A stretch of 64,000 nucleotides of DNA from Salinivibrio kushneri (GTDB taxonomy: Bacteria; Pseudomonadota; Gammaproteobacteria; Enterobacterales; Vibrionaceae): NCBI RefSeq assembly GCF_027286325.1, contig NZ_CP114589.1:62001-126000 (forward strand), given 5' to 3'. Position 1 is the first letter of the stretch, and each line of letters starts with the position of its first letter. Of the stretch, positions 52,060 to 60,675 are shown piece by piece. Under the pieces are notes generated by a model. That model made no database searches. It was not told the origin of the DNA and was given only the letters and a program-made list of their open reading frames with translations. Position numbers and translations under genes: made by a program.

Positions 52060-52421
52060 GCATCACGGTTACCAATCTGATGTAGCGTCTGCGAACATTT
52101 TCACTGCAACAAACTGTGATCTAATTCAAATCAATTATTGGCGCTGACAAAGCTGATACGCTGACTGTTAATACGGTGCACACCGGTTAAACGTATAAAA
52201 ATGTTCGCTTACGGCTGTCTCGTTAGTGTATCGCTTACTCCCGCGGATTTTGTCTTTATCACTAGACAATGAGGCATCCGTCAAGCGCTTGCATGTTGCG
52301 TTAATTGGCGTAGTATAAATGCGTTCTCTCAGGGACCAGGACGTTCCCAGCACGATGTTGGCGTAGGAAGTCGTGCCACCGTACATCGTCACTTTTCTTT
52401 TCAAACTTTGCGTTCACACAG
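52060..52421. other. Spacer upstream of clcA
   Basis: About 360 bp with no convincing gene; a 78-codon frame on the minus strand has no ribosome-binding site and a low-complexity translation. A half-conserved CRP-like element (TGTGATCTAATTCAAA, near 52110) and a hairpin with arms GCACGA/TCGTGC near 52350-52375 are visible. It probably holds the clcA promoter and leader; a regulatory leader is possible but I see no known riboswitch. Confidence 0.4.
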
Positions 52422-53819
52422 ATGAAAATTGTAAGTAAAACAGGCAAGAAGAGAGCCATTTTTTACAAATCTAGTGTTTTCTTTGATAAATTATGGTCTC
52501 GCGATAAAACGCCCGTTTCTATCCTTTTACTCGCGGTAGTCATTGGCTTTTTAGGCGGCGTGGTAGTCACCCTTTTCGAGCTCGCCATCCACTCACTGTC
52601 TCAATCCAGAACCGATTGGCTAGACAGCAATATCAGCTCGATGCTCCCACTAGGCGTGCTCGCTTTTCTCATTAGCGCAGGACTCGCCTTGGTCGGCTAT
52701 TGGCTTGTTCATCGTTTTGCCCCTGAAGCGGCAGGTTCTGGGATCCCAGAAGTTGAAGGCGCGATGGAGGGCATTCGCCCCACACGGTGGTGGCGGGTTA
52801 TCCCAGTGAAATTTTTTGGCGGCTTAGGTGCGTTAGGCTCGGGGATGATTCTCGGCCGCGAAGGCCCAAGTGTGCAAATTGGTGCCAATATTGGCCGAAT
52901 GGTCACCGATACCTGCCGCATCAAAGACAGAAACAGCAACCAAACCTTGCTCGCCTCCGGTGCCGCAGCTGGGCTGGCGGCTGCTTTTAATGCCCCACTC
53001 GCGGCTATCATGTTTGTGGTTGAGGAAATGCGACCGCAATTTCGCTATACCTTGATTTCAATTAAAGCGGTGATTATTGCTGCGATTGTCGCGGACATTG
53101 TTTTTCGCTATATCAATGGCCAAAACGCAGTGATTGTGCTGCCGCAATATGAAACGCCACCATTGATCTCACTTTGGTTCTTTCTCGCCCTGGGTTGTTG
53201 CTTCGGCGTGTTTGGCGTGCTGTTCAACTTTCTGATTATTCGCTTTCAGGATTTCTTCCAACGCTTTTATCAAAAAAGCCAAACGCGGATTTGGCTTGTG
53301 GGTGCCACGTTAGGTGGCTTTTTTGGTCTGCTACTTGTCTACGCCCCGGAGCTGACCCACGGTGGCATTAACTTGGTGCCGGACTTCGTCACCCTCAATT
53401 ATTCAATCAGTGCCCTACTGTTTATCTTTATGGCGCGCACATTACTGACGGTGATTTGCTTTAGCTCTGGTGCGCCTGGCGGCATCTTTGCGCCTATGCT
53501 GGCGCTGGGCACCTTATTAGGCACTGTTTATGGGTTAGTGGTTGCCAATATGTACCCTGAGATGGGCATAGAGCCGGGGATGTTTGCCATTGCCGGCATG
53601 GGTGCCTTATTTGCGGCCACGGTACGCGCACCTATCACTGGGATTTTGTTGGTGATTGAAATGACCAATAACTATTACCTGATTTTGCCGTTAATCATCA
53701 CCACGCTCGGTGCCACCTTGGTCGCACAGTTGCTAGGCGGACAACCAATTTATACAGAACTATTGCGGCGTAAAGTGCGCGAGCAAAAACTGCGGATAGA
53801 GAACTCACCGAGCCAATAA
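52422..53819 (+). CDS. clcA: H+/Cl- exchange transporter ClcA
   Basis: CLC-family antiporter of 465 aa exchanging two chloride ions for one proton, important in acid resistance. Selectivity motifs: AAGSGIPEVEGAM (GSGIP), LGRE-GP in ILGREGPSVQIG with the gating Glu, and SSGAPGGIFAPMLALG (GxFxP). Ten or more membrane helices. The N-terminus is basic. Its end overlaps the convergent solute-binding-like gene by 15 bp, so no terminator separates them. Confidence 0.93.
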   Translation: MKIVSKTGKKRAIFYKSSVFFDKLWSRDKTPVSILLLAVVIGFLGGVVVTLFELAIHSLSQSRTDWLDSNISSMLPLGVLAFLISAGLALVGYWLVHRFAPEAAGSGIPEVEGAMEGIRPTRWWRVIPVKFFGGLGALGSGMILGREGPSVQIGANIGRMVTDTCRIKDRNSNQTLLASGAAAGLAAAFNAPLAAIMFVVEEMRPQFRYTLISIKAVIIAAIVADIVFRYINGQNAVIVLPQYETPPLISLWFFLALGCCFGVFGVLFNFLIIRFQDFFQRFYQKSQTRIWLVGATLGGFFGLLLVYAPELTHGGINLVPDFVTLNYSISALLFIFMARTLLTVICFSSGAPGGIFAPMLALGTLLGTVYGLVVANMYPEMGIEPGMFAIAGMGALFAATVRAPITGILLVIEMTNNYYLILPLIITTLGATLVAQLLGGQPIYTELLRRKVREQKLRIENSPSQ

Positions 53820-54491
53820 GCCGTGTTCTTTAAACAGAGCGGTGATCTCGCCGTTCTGCTTCATCCGTGCAATCGCAACACTGGCGTGTTCGGCAAGTCG
53901 CTGATGACGCTGGTGGAACACAAGGTAGACTGGGATCGAGGCGATCGGCTTTTCGCTCGCCACCACATGTGAAAGCGAGGGGCGATCTAGCACCTGTTCG
54001 ATACTACGAAAGCCAATCATTGCGTCAACACGTCCATTTTGCACCATTGTTAGTGCATCCTCTTCAGAACGTGCCCAAACCATCCGCCATTGATGCCTTT
54101 TTGCTATTGCCGCAGATAGCTGATCGCCGATCACTCCAACCACACGTTGATAGTCATCCGCCGCTAAAACATGCGTACGAGCAAATAAGTGATAGTTGAT
54201 TCTGAAGATTGCTTCTGAGGTAAAAACAACGGGATCCGACTCATCATACGCAAATCGCGTTCTGGCAAAGTCGATATCAATAATCCCCTTAACCATAGAG
54301 AATTGGGCGCGCTTAAGTGGCATTTCCTCCCACCGAAACTCAATATTTTGCTTTTCGCTAAGCAGTATGCGTTCGGTCAGTTGCTTGGTCACCTCTCCTA
54401 TACCTTGCATTGGTTCCCGAAACGCAACGGTTAGCACAGACGCAAATACACTGGTTGGTAACAACAGTACACAAAGCAGCCAACGTCTCAT
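53805..54491 (-). CDS. Periplasmic solute-binding-like protein (SBP family 3)
   Basis: A 228-aa secreted protein: signal peptide LLCVLLLPTSVFAS, then a bilobal fold of family 3 extracellular solute-binding proteins (QGIGEVTKQLTERILLSEKQ, DFARTRFAYDESDPVVFTSE, NGRVDAMIGFRS). No ABC permease or ATPase lies nearby, so it is probably a stand-alone sensor-like binding protein of a type common in marine gammaproteobacteria. Coding end overlaps clcA by 15 bp. Confidence 0.75.
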   Translation of the reverse strand: MRRWLLCVLLLPTSVFASVLTVAFREPMQGIGEVTKQLTERILLSEKQNIEFRWEEMPLKRAQFSMVKGIIDIDFARTRFAYDESDPVVFTSEAIFRINYHLFARTHVLAADDYQRVVGVIGDQLSAAIAKRHQWRMVWARSEEDALTMVQNGRVDAMIGFRSIEQVLDRPSLSHVVASEKPIASIPVYLVFHQRHQRLAEHASVAIARMKQNGEITALFKEHGLLAR

Positions 54492-54638
54492 TATAACAAC
54501 TCGCTTATTCCAGTAGTCAAAGCATAGAACACATTCAGCATACTAGTACACGCCCAATTGCGTGACAACGTCACATAAAAAGTGTGGCATTGTGTTCACC
54601 CAATGTGACTTTGACTGCAAACCAAAGCATAAAACGAC

Positions 54639-55514
54639 CTAAATATTCGCTTTAATCTCGTCAACAATATTGATCGCGCGCTGAGGCAGCTCGCGTCCGG
54701 CAAGAGAGGAAAGATATAAGGTTTCACTGATCGGTGTCGGTAAATGATGGGCTTTAATGGCCCCTTGTTGCGCGAAGGCGGCGACAGCATTGGCGGGCAA
54801 GACGGTAAAGCCAAGTCCGCGTGCAACGGGTAGCAAGATAAGACTTATTTGGTTAGAAAAACCAGATTGCTTTATGGGGCGCAATTGCGCGGTTTGGTAT
54901 TGCTCGAAGTTCGCCCCAAGTAATAACTCAGCGTGATGCCTAGCATCTGGGTGATCAATGAATCCTAGCTGACAGAGTGTTTCCCATGTAGGGTCTTTAA
55001 TATGGCGCGGTGTCACCAATAACAATGGCTCTTCCCCAATGGGTTCAGACTGAATATGGGGATCAACTGGACAAGCCGTTGTTAGTCCAATATCAATAGT
55101 GTTGTTCAAGATAGCCTTGTGAATATCGCCATTCGGCGCAAAACGATAGTTAATCGTAAGGGCAGGATATGTCACCTGCAGATCGAGCAAACGCGGATAC
55201 AAGCGGAGCCCAACACTTCCCGGCGACATAATGCTTACCTCGCCTTCATAGCCAGGATCGTGACTGATGCTTACAGCAAGATTATCCAGCGTTTGTAGCA
55301 CGTCTTTTCCTTGACGGTAGAGTTGTTGGCCTGCTTCTGTCAGCACCACGCCTTTCTTTCCTCGAATAGCCAACGTTGTAGATAACGAGTCCTCAAGCTT
55401 TCGCACGTGTTGGCTTACGCCTGATTGGGTCATAAAACACTTATCAGCGGCTTTGGTAAAACTGCCAACATCTACCAGGGTGCAAAAGGTTTTCAGCCAA
55501 ACAGGGTTAACCAT
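54639..55514 (-). CDS. LysR-type regulator divergent from a VOC gene
   Basis: A 291-aa LysR regulator with DNA-binding helix-turn-helix in GSFTKAADKCFMTQSGVSQH and effector domain (VSIMSPGSVGLRLYPRLLDL). It is divergent from the VOC-family gene across a 102-bp spacer, which suggests it controls it. Effector unknown. Confidence 0.88.
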   Translation of the reverse strand: MVNPVWLKTFCTLVDVGSFTKAADKCFMTQSGVSQHVRKLEDSLSTTLAIRGKKGVVLTEAGQQLYRQGKDVLQTLDNLAVSISHDPGYEGEVSIMSPGSVGLRLYPRLLDLQVTYPALTINYRFAPNGDIHKAILNNTIDIGLTTACPVDPHIQSEPIGEEPLLLVTPRHIKDPTWETLCQLGFIDHPDARHHAELLLGANFEQYQTAQLRPIKQSGFSNQISLILLPVARGLGFTVLPANAVAAFAQQGAIKAHHLPTPISETLYLSSLAGRELPQRAINIVDEIKANI

Positions 55515-55616
55515 AACAAATTGTCATCATAACTATTGCAAACCATAATTTAACATTATGTTTGTGATACCTCATGCTTGCAACCACTGACAACGTCATC
55601 TTAGAAGGAGCAACGC

Positions 55617-56117
55617 ATGCTAACCCCTTATCCACGTACATTTTCACACATTGGTATTTCGGTCCCTGACTTAGACAAAGCCGTTCAATTTTACACGCAA
55701 GTGCTTGGCTGGTATCTCATTATGACACCTACCAAGATTGTCGAAGACGATAGTGCAATTGGAGAAATGTGCACCGATGTGTTTGGTCAAGGTTGGGAAC
55801 GCTTCCGCATTGCCCACTTATCGACAGGCGACCGCGTTGGTGTGGAGCTATTTGAGTTTAAGGATCAGCAAAACCCTGACAACAATTTCGAGTACTGGAA
55901 AACAGGCGTGTTTCACTTCTGCGTGCAAGATCCTAACGTTGAAGCACTGGCTGAACGTATTGTTGAGGCGGGTGGTAAGAAACGGATGGCGAAGCCACGC
56001 TATTACTATCCTGGAGAGAAGCCCTATCGCATGATCTATATGGAAGACCCATTTGGTAATATTTTGGAGATCTACAGCCACAGCTATGAGCTGATCTACA
56101 GTGCGGGGGCGTATTAA
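55617..56117 (+). CDS. VOC family protein (glyoxalase/dioxygenase-like)
   Basis: A 166-aa vicinal-oxygen-chelate protein. Putative metal ligands are visible: His in TFSHIGISVPDLDKAVQFY, Glu in GVELFEF, His in GVFHFCVQDP and Glu in GNILEIYSHSYE, so it probably binds a divalent metal. It may act as a dioxygenase, lactoylglutathione lyase-like or dehalogenase-type enzyme; the reaction is not predictable. Start after AGAAGGAG. The divergent LysR gene probably regulates it. Confidence 0.82.
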   Translation: MLTPYPRTFSHIGISVPDLDKAVQFYTQVLGWYLIMTPTKIVEDDSAIGEMCTDVFGQGWERFRIAHLSTGDRVGVELFEFKDQQNPDNNFEYWKTGVFHFCVQDPNVEALAERIVEAGGKKRMAKPRYYYPGEKPYRMIYMEDPFGNILEIYSHSYELIYSAGAY

Positions 56118-56152
56118 CCCTCTTGTCTGTGATGGCTACCTTGGTATTTTAA

Positions 56153-56185
56153 CTCACCAGGCTCAACCTGATTGAGCCTGGTGAG
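56153..56185 (+). terminator. Long perfect hairpin after the VOC gene
   Basis: CTCACCAGGCTCAA and TTGAGCCTGGTGAG form a perfect 14-bp stem with a 5-base loop, 35 bp after the VOC stop. No T-run follows, so it may be an RNA-protecting stem or a protein site as well as a terminator. Confidence 0.6.
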
Positions 56186-56237
56186 CGCCTCAATACCACA
56201 CCAACCAAACCGTCACCACTCGTAATAAAAAAACAAA

Positions 56238-56253
56238 CGTGACACAAGTCACT
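56238..56253. promoter_or_regulatory. CRP-like box 1 upstream of mtlA
   Basis: CGTGACACAAGTCACT: GTGA-N6-TCAC symmetry. Confidence 0.6.
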
Positions 56254-56282
56254 CAACGACTCAATATTGACCAGACTAAAAA

Positions 56283-56298
56283 TGTGACTATAATCACT
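56283..56298. promoter_or_regulatory. CRP-like box 2 upstream of mtlA
   Basis: TGTGACTATAATCACT: the best match to TGTGA-N6-TCACA in the array. Confidence 0.65.
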
Positions 56299-56333
56299 AT
56301 GATTTTTTATTTCACTATTCTAAAAAAATAAAA

Positions 56334-56349
56334 AGTGATCTATGTCACT
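56334..56349. promoter_or_regulatory. CRP-like box 3 upstream of mtlA
   Basis: AGTGATCTATGTCACT: symmetrical AGTGA-N6-TCACT. Confidence 0.6.
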
Positions 56350-56377
56350 CTAAATTTTATAAGTAAAAAAACAAAAA

Positions 56378-56393
56378 CGTGACGATTGTCATC
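56378..56393. promoter_or_regulatory. CRP-like box 4 upstream of mtlA
   Basis: CGTGACGATTGTCATC: GTGA-N6-TCAT. It is centred about 93 bp upstream of the start predicted from the -10, a class I activation position. A fifth, weaker site (TGTGATGCGTGTCGGT, 56452-56467) overlaps the promoter. Confidence 0.5.
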
Positions 56394-56533
56394 AATATTT
56401 TTATTGACAAGATTGATCTTTGCTTTTTGTACTAAATTTACAGGTTATTTTTGTGATGCGTGTCGGTATAAAATATAGTTTAGATGTTAAAAGTGAGAAG
56501 TGAGTCAATAAATCCCCGTTATCAGTTCTCTTG

Positions 56534-56605
56534 AAAAAATGTGTGGTAAATTGACTGGGTACTTACTAGCCAGACGGTTTTGGCGAACCGTTCTACCACA
56601 CACGT
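56534..56605 (-). ncRNA. mtlS: MtlS-like antisense RNA candidate
   Basis: On the minus strand an outer stem GTGTGGTA/TACCACAC (56594-56601 and 56541-56548) encloses two hairpins (ACGGTT-N6-AACCGT on the sense strand, and CTGG...CCAG), and ATTTTTTC follows directly, giving an intrinsic terminator-like 3' end. It lies opposite the mtlA leader. In Vibrio cholerae the small RNA MtlS is transcribed antisense to the mtlA leader and represses MtlA synthesis. The 5' end here is not defined and probably lies to the right of 56605. Confidence 0.5.
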
Positions 56606-56634
56606 TCTCTGAGAACATCAAACGGGGTATTGTT

Positions 56635-58605
56635 ATGATATCATCTGATACCAAGATCAAGATACAGAATTTTGGTCGCTTCCTCTCAAACATGGTGATG
56701 CCTAATATCGGCGCATTCATTGCTTGGGGGATTATTACCGCACTATTCATTCCAACCGGTTGGGTCCCCAATGAGACATTGGCGGCCATGGTCGGTCCCA
56801 TGATTACCTACCTACTACCACTACTGATCGGCTACACCGGCGGTAAACTTGTTGGCGGCGAACGCGGTGCGGTTGTCGGCGCAATTACCACCATGGGGGT
56901 GATTGTCGGGACGGACATTCCCATGTTTATGGGCGCGATGATGGTTGGTCCATTCGGTGGCTGGGCGATCAAAAAATTCGATGCCTATGTCGATGGCAAA
57001 GTGAGAAGCGGGTTTGAGATGTTAGTGAATAACTTCTCTGCCGGTATTATCGGTATGCTTTGCGCAATTATCGCATTCTTCCTTATCGGCCCGTTCGTAA
57101 AACTCTTATCTAGTGGCCTCGCGGCAGGTGTGGAGTTTTTGGTCTCAGCACACCTGTTACCGTTGACATCGATCTTTGTTGAGCCTGCTAAGATTCTTTT
57201 CCTCAACAATGCGATTAACCACGGCATCTTTTCACCGCTGGGCATCCAACAAGCCTCAGAAGCTGGTCAGTCTATTTTCTTCCTCATTGAGGCAAACCCA
57301 GGTCCTGGTTTAGGCATTTTGTTGGCCTACATGGTGTTTGGTAAAGGCACGGCACGCCAAACCGCAGGCGGCGCATCCATTATTCACTTCTTCGGTGGTA
57401 TTCACGAAATCTACTTCCCTTACATTCTGATGAATCCACGCCTTATTCTTGCCGCGATTGCCGGTGGTATGACAGGTGTGTTCGTTCTCACTGTGTTTGA
57501 TGCAGGTATTGTGTCGCCCGCCTCTCCTGGCTCTATTTTTGCTGTGCTGTTAATGACGCAAAAAGGCTCGATTGTCGGCGTCTTAGCATCAATTATTGCC
57601 GCAGCCAGCGTGTCATTTGTGGTCGCCGCTTTACTGATGAAAACGCAGAAAAGCACAGAAGGTGATGGTGACGAAGCCTCACTCGACGAAGCAACCGCCA
57701 AAATGAAAGACATGAAATCAGGCGCTAAAGCAAGCACCTCCGCTCCCTCTTCTGCGCCTAAAGCCACGGTTAACTTTGCTGACGTCAAGCATATTTTAGT
57801 TGCCTGTGACGCTGGAATGGGCTCAAGTGCCATGGGTGCCAGCTTGCTGCGCAAAAAAGTGCAAAATGCAGGCTTGGACATTGGTGTCACCAATATTGCG
57901 GTCAATAATCTGCCTGAGGATGCGCAGATTGTGATCACGCATAAAGATCTGACCGAGCGCGCACGCACTCACGCGCCAACCGCGCATCATATTTCGCTCA
58001 ATAACTTTTTAGACGGCGATGTGTACGGCCAGTTGGTTACCCAAATTCTTGCCGCCCAGTATCCCGCGGCAAACGATCCGCAAGTGCTTCAGGTTCCAAC
58101 AACGGCGGCCAATGACGATAGCTTCGAACCAACCCCGGCACCTGCTTTTCAACTGCAGCGTAAAAACATTCATCTTGGCTTAACGGCCAAAAGCAAGGAT
58201 GAAGCGATTCGATTTGCCGGTGAGCAACTTGTCAAACTTGGCTACGTAGAGCCAGGTTATGTTGACGCGATGTTTGAGCGCGAGGCTTTAACCCCCACTT
58301 ACCTCGGGGAATCGATCGCCGTCCCTCATGGCACCGTCAAAGCAAAAGATGGGGTCAAGCAAACCGGCATTGTGGTATGTCAATATCCATCGGGCGTGCA
58401 GTTCACCGACGACAAAGAGGATATCGCTAAGTTGGTGATAGGCATTGCCGCCAAAAACGATGAACATATTCAAGTAATTACCGCCATTACGAATGCGTTA
58501 GATGAGCCTGATGCAATAGATATTCTTACCAGTACTGACAGTATTGACGAGATCCTCAATCTATTGAGTGATGAAAGCGTCACCTTTATGACGTCATCCC
58601 ATTAG
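56635..58605 (+). CDS. mtlA: Mannitol-specific PTS enzyme IICBA MtlA
   Basis: Mannitol uptake with phosphorylation to mannitol-1-phosphate at the inner membrane, 656 aa. EIIC covers residues 1-340 (IQNFGRFLSNMVMPNIGAFI, GTDIPMFMGAMMVGPFGG, IIHFFGGIHEIYFPY). EIIB follows near 390-480 with phospho-Cys in ILVACDAGMGSSAMGAS, and EIIA near 510-655 with phospho-His in LGESIAVPHGTVKAK. The linkers are Ala/Ser/Pro-rich. The ATG at 56635 follows a GGGG element; an ATG 96 bp upstream lies in the structured leader and is rejected. First gene of mtlADR. Confidence 0.95.
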   Translation: MISSDTKIKIQNFGRFLSNMVMPNIGAFIAWGIITALFIPTGWVPNETLAAMVGPMITYLLPLLIGYTGGKLVGGERGAVVGAITTMGVIVGTDIPMFMGAMMVGPFGGWAIKKFDAYVDGKVRSGFEMLVNNFSAGIIGMLCAIIAFFLIGPFVKLLSSGLAAGVEFLVSAHLLPLTSIFVEPAKILFLNNAINHGIFSPLGIQQASEAGQSIFFLIEANPGPGLGILLAYMVFGKGTARQTAGGASIIHFFGGIHEIYFPYILMNPRLILAAIAGGMTGVFVLTVFDAGIVSPASPGSIFAVLLMTQKGSIVGVLASIIAAASVSFVVAALLMKTQKSTEGDGDEASLDEATAKMKDMKSGAKASTSAPSSAPKATVNFADVKHILVACDAGMGSSAMGASLLRKKVQNAGLDIGVTNIAVNNLPEDAQIVITHKDLTERARTHAPTAHHISLNNFLDGDVYGQLVTQILAAQYPAANDPQVLQVPTTAANDDSFEPTPAPAFQLQRKNIHLGLTAKSKDEAIRFAGEQLVKLGYVEPGYVDAMFEREALTPTYLGESIAVPHGTVKAKDGVKQTGIVVCQYPSGVQFTDDKEDIAKLVIGIAAKNDEHIQVITAITNALDEPDAIDILTSTDSIDEILNLLSDESVTFMTSSH

Positions 58606-58619
58606 TCAACCCAATAAGC

Positions 58620-58637
58620 AGGCCACCTCGGTGGCCT
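58620..58637 (+). terminator. Intercistronic hairpin between mtlA and mtlD
   Basis: AGGCCAC and GTGGCCT around CTCG, 14 bp after the mtlA stop. No T-run; more likely an mRNA-stability or attenuating stem within the mtl operon. Confidence 0.55.
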
Positions 58638-58672
58638 CTCATCACCATCGTTTTTAGTTTGAGGTAAATACT

Positions 58673-59821
58673 ATGAAAAATGCTGTTCATTTTGGTGCCG
58701 GCAATATCGGCCGCGGCTTTATCGGAAAATTGCTCGCGGATGCCAATGTCGAGGTCACCTTTGCCGATGTCGATGCGCCCCTCATTGACCAACTCAGTCA
58801 CAAACAGAGCTACAACGTCAAAGTGGTGGGTAACGACTGCCATATCGACACGGTTTCCCATATCACGGCAGTCAATTCCGCAAGTGATGATGTTGTCGAT
58901 AAAATCGTAAAAACGGATTTAGTGACCACGGCCGTAGGCCCGAATGTGCTTGATATTATTGCTAAGACTATCGCCACCGGCATTGAAAAACGTTTCGCAT
59001 CAGGCAATGAGGCTCCACTAAACATTATTGCCTGTGAAAACATGATCCGTGGTACATCGCATCTCAAAGGCGAAGTTTATAAGCACCTTGACCCCGCATT
59101 ACATGAGAAAGCAGACGCACTGATTGGTTTCGTCGACTCTGCGGTTGATCGCATTGTGCCGCCGGCGGAAGCGGCGAACGATGATCCCTTAGAAGTCACG
59201 GTAGAAAGCTTCAGCGAGTGGATTGTGGATGAACAACAGTTCAAAGGCGAAATCCCAGATATTGCAGGGATGGAGAAGACACAAAACCTCATGGCCTTCG
59301 TCGAGCGCAAGCTTTTCACTTTGAACACGGGCCACTGTATCACGGCGTATTTGGGTTGCTTGAGCGGCCATCGCACCATTCGTGAAGCTATTACCGATCC
59401 ACAGATTCATGCGGTGGTGAAACAGGCCATGCAAGAAAGTGGCGAAGTGCTTATCCAACGCTACGGATTCGATCGCGCGGCTCACCAAGCGTACATCGAG
59501 AAGATTTTAGGACGTTTCTCAAACCCCTACTTGGTTGATGAGGTCGATCGTGTTGGTCGCCAGCCGATCCGAAAGCTGAGTCAGAACGATAGGCTTATCA
59601 AGCCATTACTAGGTACAATAGAGTACGGCACAGATAACCGAGCTCTATTAAAAGGGATTGCCGCAGCACTGAAATACACCAATCACACCGATCCACAAGC
59701 TGAAGAGCTTCAAGCTTCATTGGCTGAGGTGGGCGTAAGAAAGACGCTGGCGACATACACCGGCTTGGCAGAGGAAAGTCCAGCAGTTGAGGCAATCGAC
59801 ATCCTGTACCAACAATTGTAA
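58673..59821 (+). CDS. mtlD: Mannitol-1-phosphate 5-dehydrogenase MtlD
   Basis: NAD-dependent oxidation of mannitol-1-phosphate to fructose-6-phosphate, 382 aa. The N-terminal Rossmann fold reads [20 protein letters not shown], and the catalytic region [16 protein letters not shown] is typical of polyol-type long-chain dehydrogenases. Start after GAGG. Second gene of the mtl operon, between mtlA and mtlR. Confidence 0.95.
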   Translation: MKNAVHFGAGNIGRGFIGKLLADANVEVTFADVDAPLIDQLSHKQSYNVKVVGNDCHIDTVSHITAVNSASDDVVDKIVKTDLVTTAVGPNVLDIIAKTIATGIEKRFASGNEAPLNIIACENMIRGTSHLKGEVYKHLDPALHEKADALIGFVDSAVDRIVPPAEAANDDPLEVTVESFSEWIVDEQQFKGEIPDIAGMEKTQNLMAFVERKLFTLNTGHCITAYLGCLSGHRTIREAITDPQIHAVVKQAMQESGEVLIQRYGFDRAAHQAYIEKILGRFSNPYLVDEVDRVGRQPIRKLSQNDRLIKPLLGTIEYGTDNRALLKGIAAALKYTNHTDPQAEELQASLAEVGVRKTLATYTGLAEESPAVEAIDILYQQL

Positions 59822-59836
59822 ACCGTGCACTTCACA

Positions 59837-59856
59837 GGGGGGAGTTAGCTCCCCCC
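59837..59856 (+). terminator. Hairpin between mtlD and mtlR
   Basis: GGGGGGAG and CTCCCCCC around TTAG: an 8-bp GC stem, 16 bp after the mtlD stop; no clear T-run. It probably reduces read-through into mtlR. Confidence 0.6.
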
Positions 59857-59883
59857 GTTATAACAATAAGCAGTATTGAGTCT

Positions 59884-60414
59884 ATGGCAGAAAACTTCGA
59901 CGAAACAGACATCATTGAGCGATTAAACCAAGCGCCAACCGTGCGTGGCTTTTTTGTTGCCGCGGTGGATACCTTTGAGGCATCTATTGATGGCTTGATT
60001 AAGCGGGTTTTTCGCAAAGATAACTTTGCAGTGGAATCAGTGGTGGGGCCTTTACTGCACGACACTGGACCGCTGGGGGATCTGTCTGTGCGGTTGAAAC
60101 TCTTGTTTGGTCTAGGCGTGTTATCAGATGACGCTTATCACGATATTGAGCTGATCATTAAACTTAAAAACCAACTGAGTAACGATGCCGACGATTATCA
60201 ATTTACCGATCCCAAGGTGCTTGATGCCGTCAAAAAACTACGCAAAGCGAATACAATGGGCATGCTTCAGCTTGATCTGGGCCCGTCAGGAGATGACATA
60301 GATATCGAATTCTATCAGCTACAACTGCAACGCCAACGGCAGGTGATCCGCTCTGGGTTGTCACTCGCCATCGTGGAAATCTGCAATGAATTAAGTAAAG
60401 AAAGCCCTTTCTAA
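59884..60414 (+). CDS. mtlR: Mannitol operon repressor MtlR
   Basis: A 176-aa all-helical MtlR protein, third gene of the standard mtlADR order. Landmarks: IIERLNQAPTVRGFFVAAVD, GPLGDLSVRLKLLFGLGVL, and YHDIELIIKLKNQLSND. MtlR represses mtl expression but lacks a canonical DNA-binding domain. Start follows a weak ribosome-binding site. Confidence 0.93.
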   Translation: MAENFDETDIIERLNQAPTVRGFFVAAVDTFEASIDGLIKRVFRKDNFAVESVVGPLLHDTGPLGDLSVRLKLLFGLGVLSDDAYHDIELIIKLKNQLSNDADDYQFTDPKVLDAVKKLRKANTMGMLQLDLGPSGDDIDIEFYQLQLQRQRQVIRSGLSLAIVEICNELSKESPF

Positions 60415-60434
60415 TGCACCAACATTTACCATCA

Positions 60435-60542
60435 CTAATGAAGCAAGTAGCCTGAAAGCGTTAACCACACCCCTAGCGCGAACGCGCCGCCAAGAATCAT
60501 GGCTTCAACGAAGTAAGCCTTAAGCACATTATACAATTTCAT
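60435..60542 (-). CDS. Possible 35-residue membrane peptide
   Basis: Frame starting MKLYNVLKAYFVEAMILGGA and continuing as one hydrophobic helix (FALGVWLTLSGYLLH) to a stop after 35 residues. It is convergent with mtlR. No strong ribosome-binding site is visible (GTTGGTTGGGT before ATG), which lowers confidence. Composition is that of a single-pass membrane protein. I do not recognise it. Confidence 0.4.
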   Translation of the reverse strand: MKLYNVLKAYFVEAMILGGAFALGVWLTLSGYLLH

Positions 60543-60614
60543 ACCCAACCAACTTTTTTATCTTTCGGGTATGAAATCAAAAAAAGATGCACATTGTCTA
60601 CCATTGTATACAAA

Positions 60615-60642
60615 AAGCCTTATGCCGGATCACATAAGGCTT
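60615..60642 (-). terminator. Terminator of the MDR/OYE operon
   Basis: On the minus strand AAGCCTTATG and CATAAGGCTT pair around 8 bases and are followed by TTTG. It lies 34 bp past the MDR gene stop. Confidence 0.88.
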
Positions 60643-60671
60643 AATGCAAATAAGGCTTAATGCAAGTAAGG
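60634..60671. repeat. Tandem repeat of a 16-bp unit
   Basis: ATAAGGCTTAATGCAA occurs twice in tandem (60634-60649, 60650-60665) and a partial third copy (GTAAGG) follows. The first copy overlaps the terminator stem. Confidence 0.75.
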
Positions 60672-60675
60672 TGGG

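Larger units (their letters stand above)
56186..56634. other. mtlA upstream region: CRP-like array, promoter and leader
   Basis: An AT-rich promoter region of about 280 bp followed by a leader of about 155 nt. A -10 like TATAAA lies at 56467-56472 with no good -35, which suits a CRP-dependent promoter. Four good and one weak TGTGA-N6-TCACA-type boxes precede it. The leader is structured and overlaps the antisense RNA candidate. Confidence 0.6.

Noticed and set aside
52168..52404. A 78-codon minus-strand frame before clcA
   Set aside because: It lies in the clcA promoter/leader region without a ribosome-binding site.
52060..52421. A riboswitch (fluoride type) before clcA
   Set aside because: I looked for the conserved pseudoknot sequence of the crcB motif and did not find it; the hairpins present are not specific. 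ClcA here has the GREGP motif of ordinary chloride antiporters.
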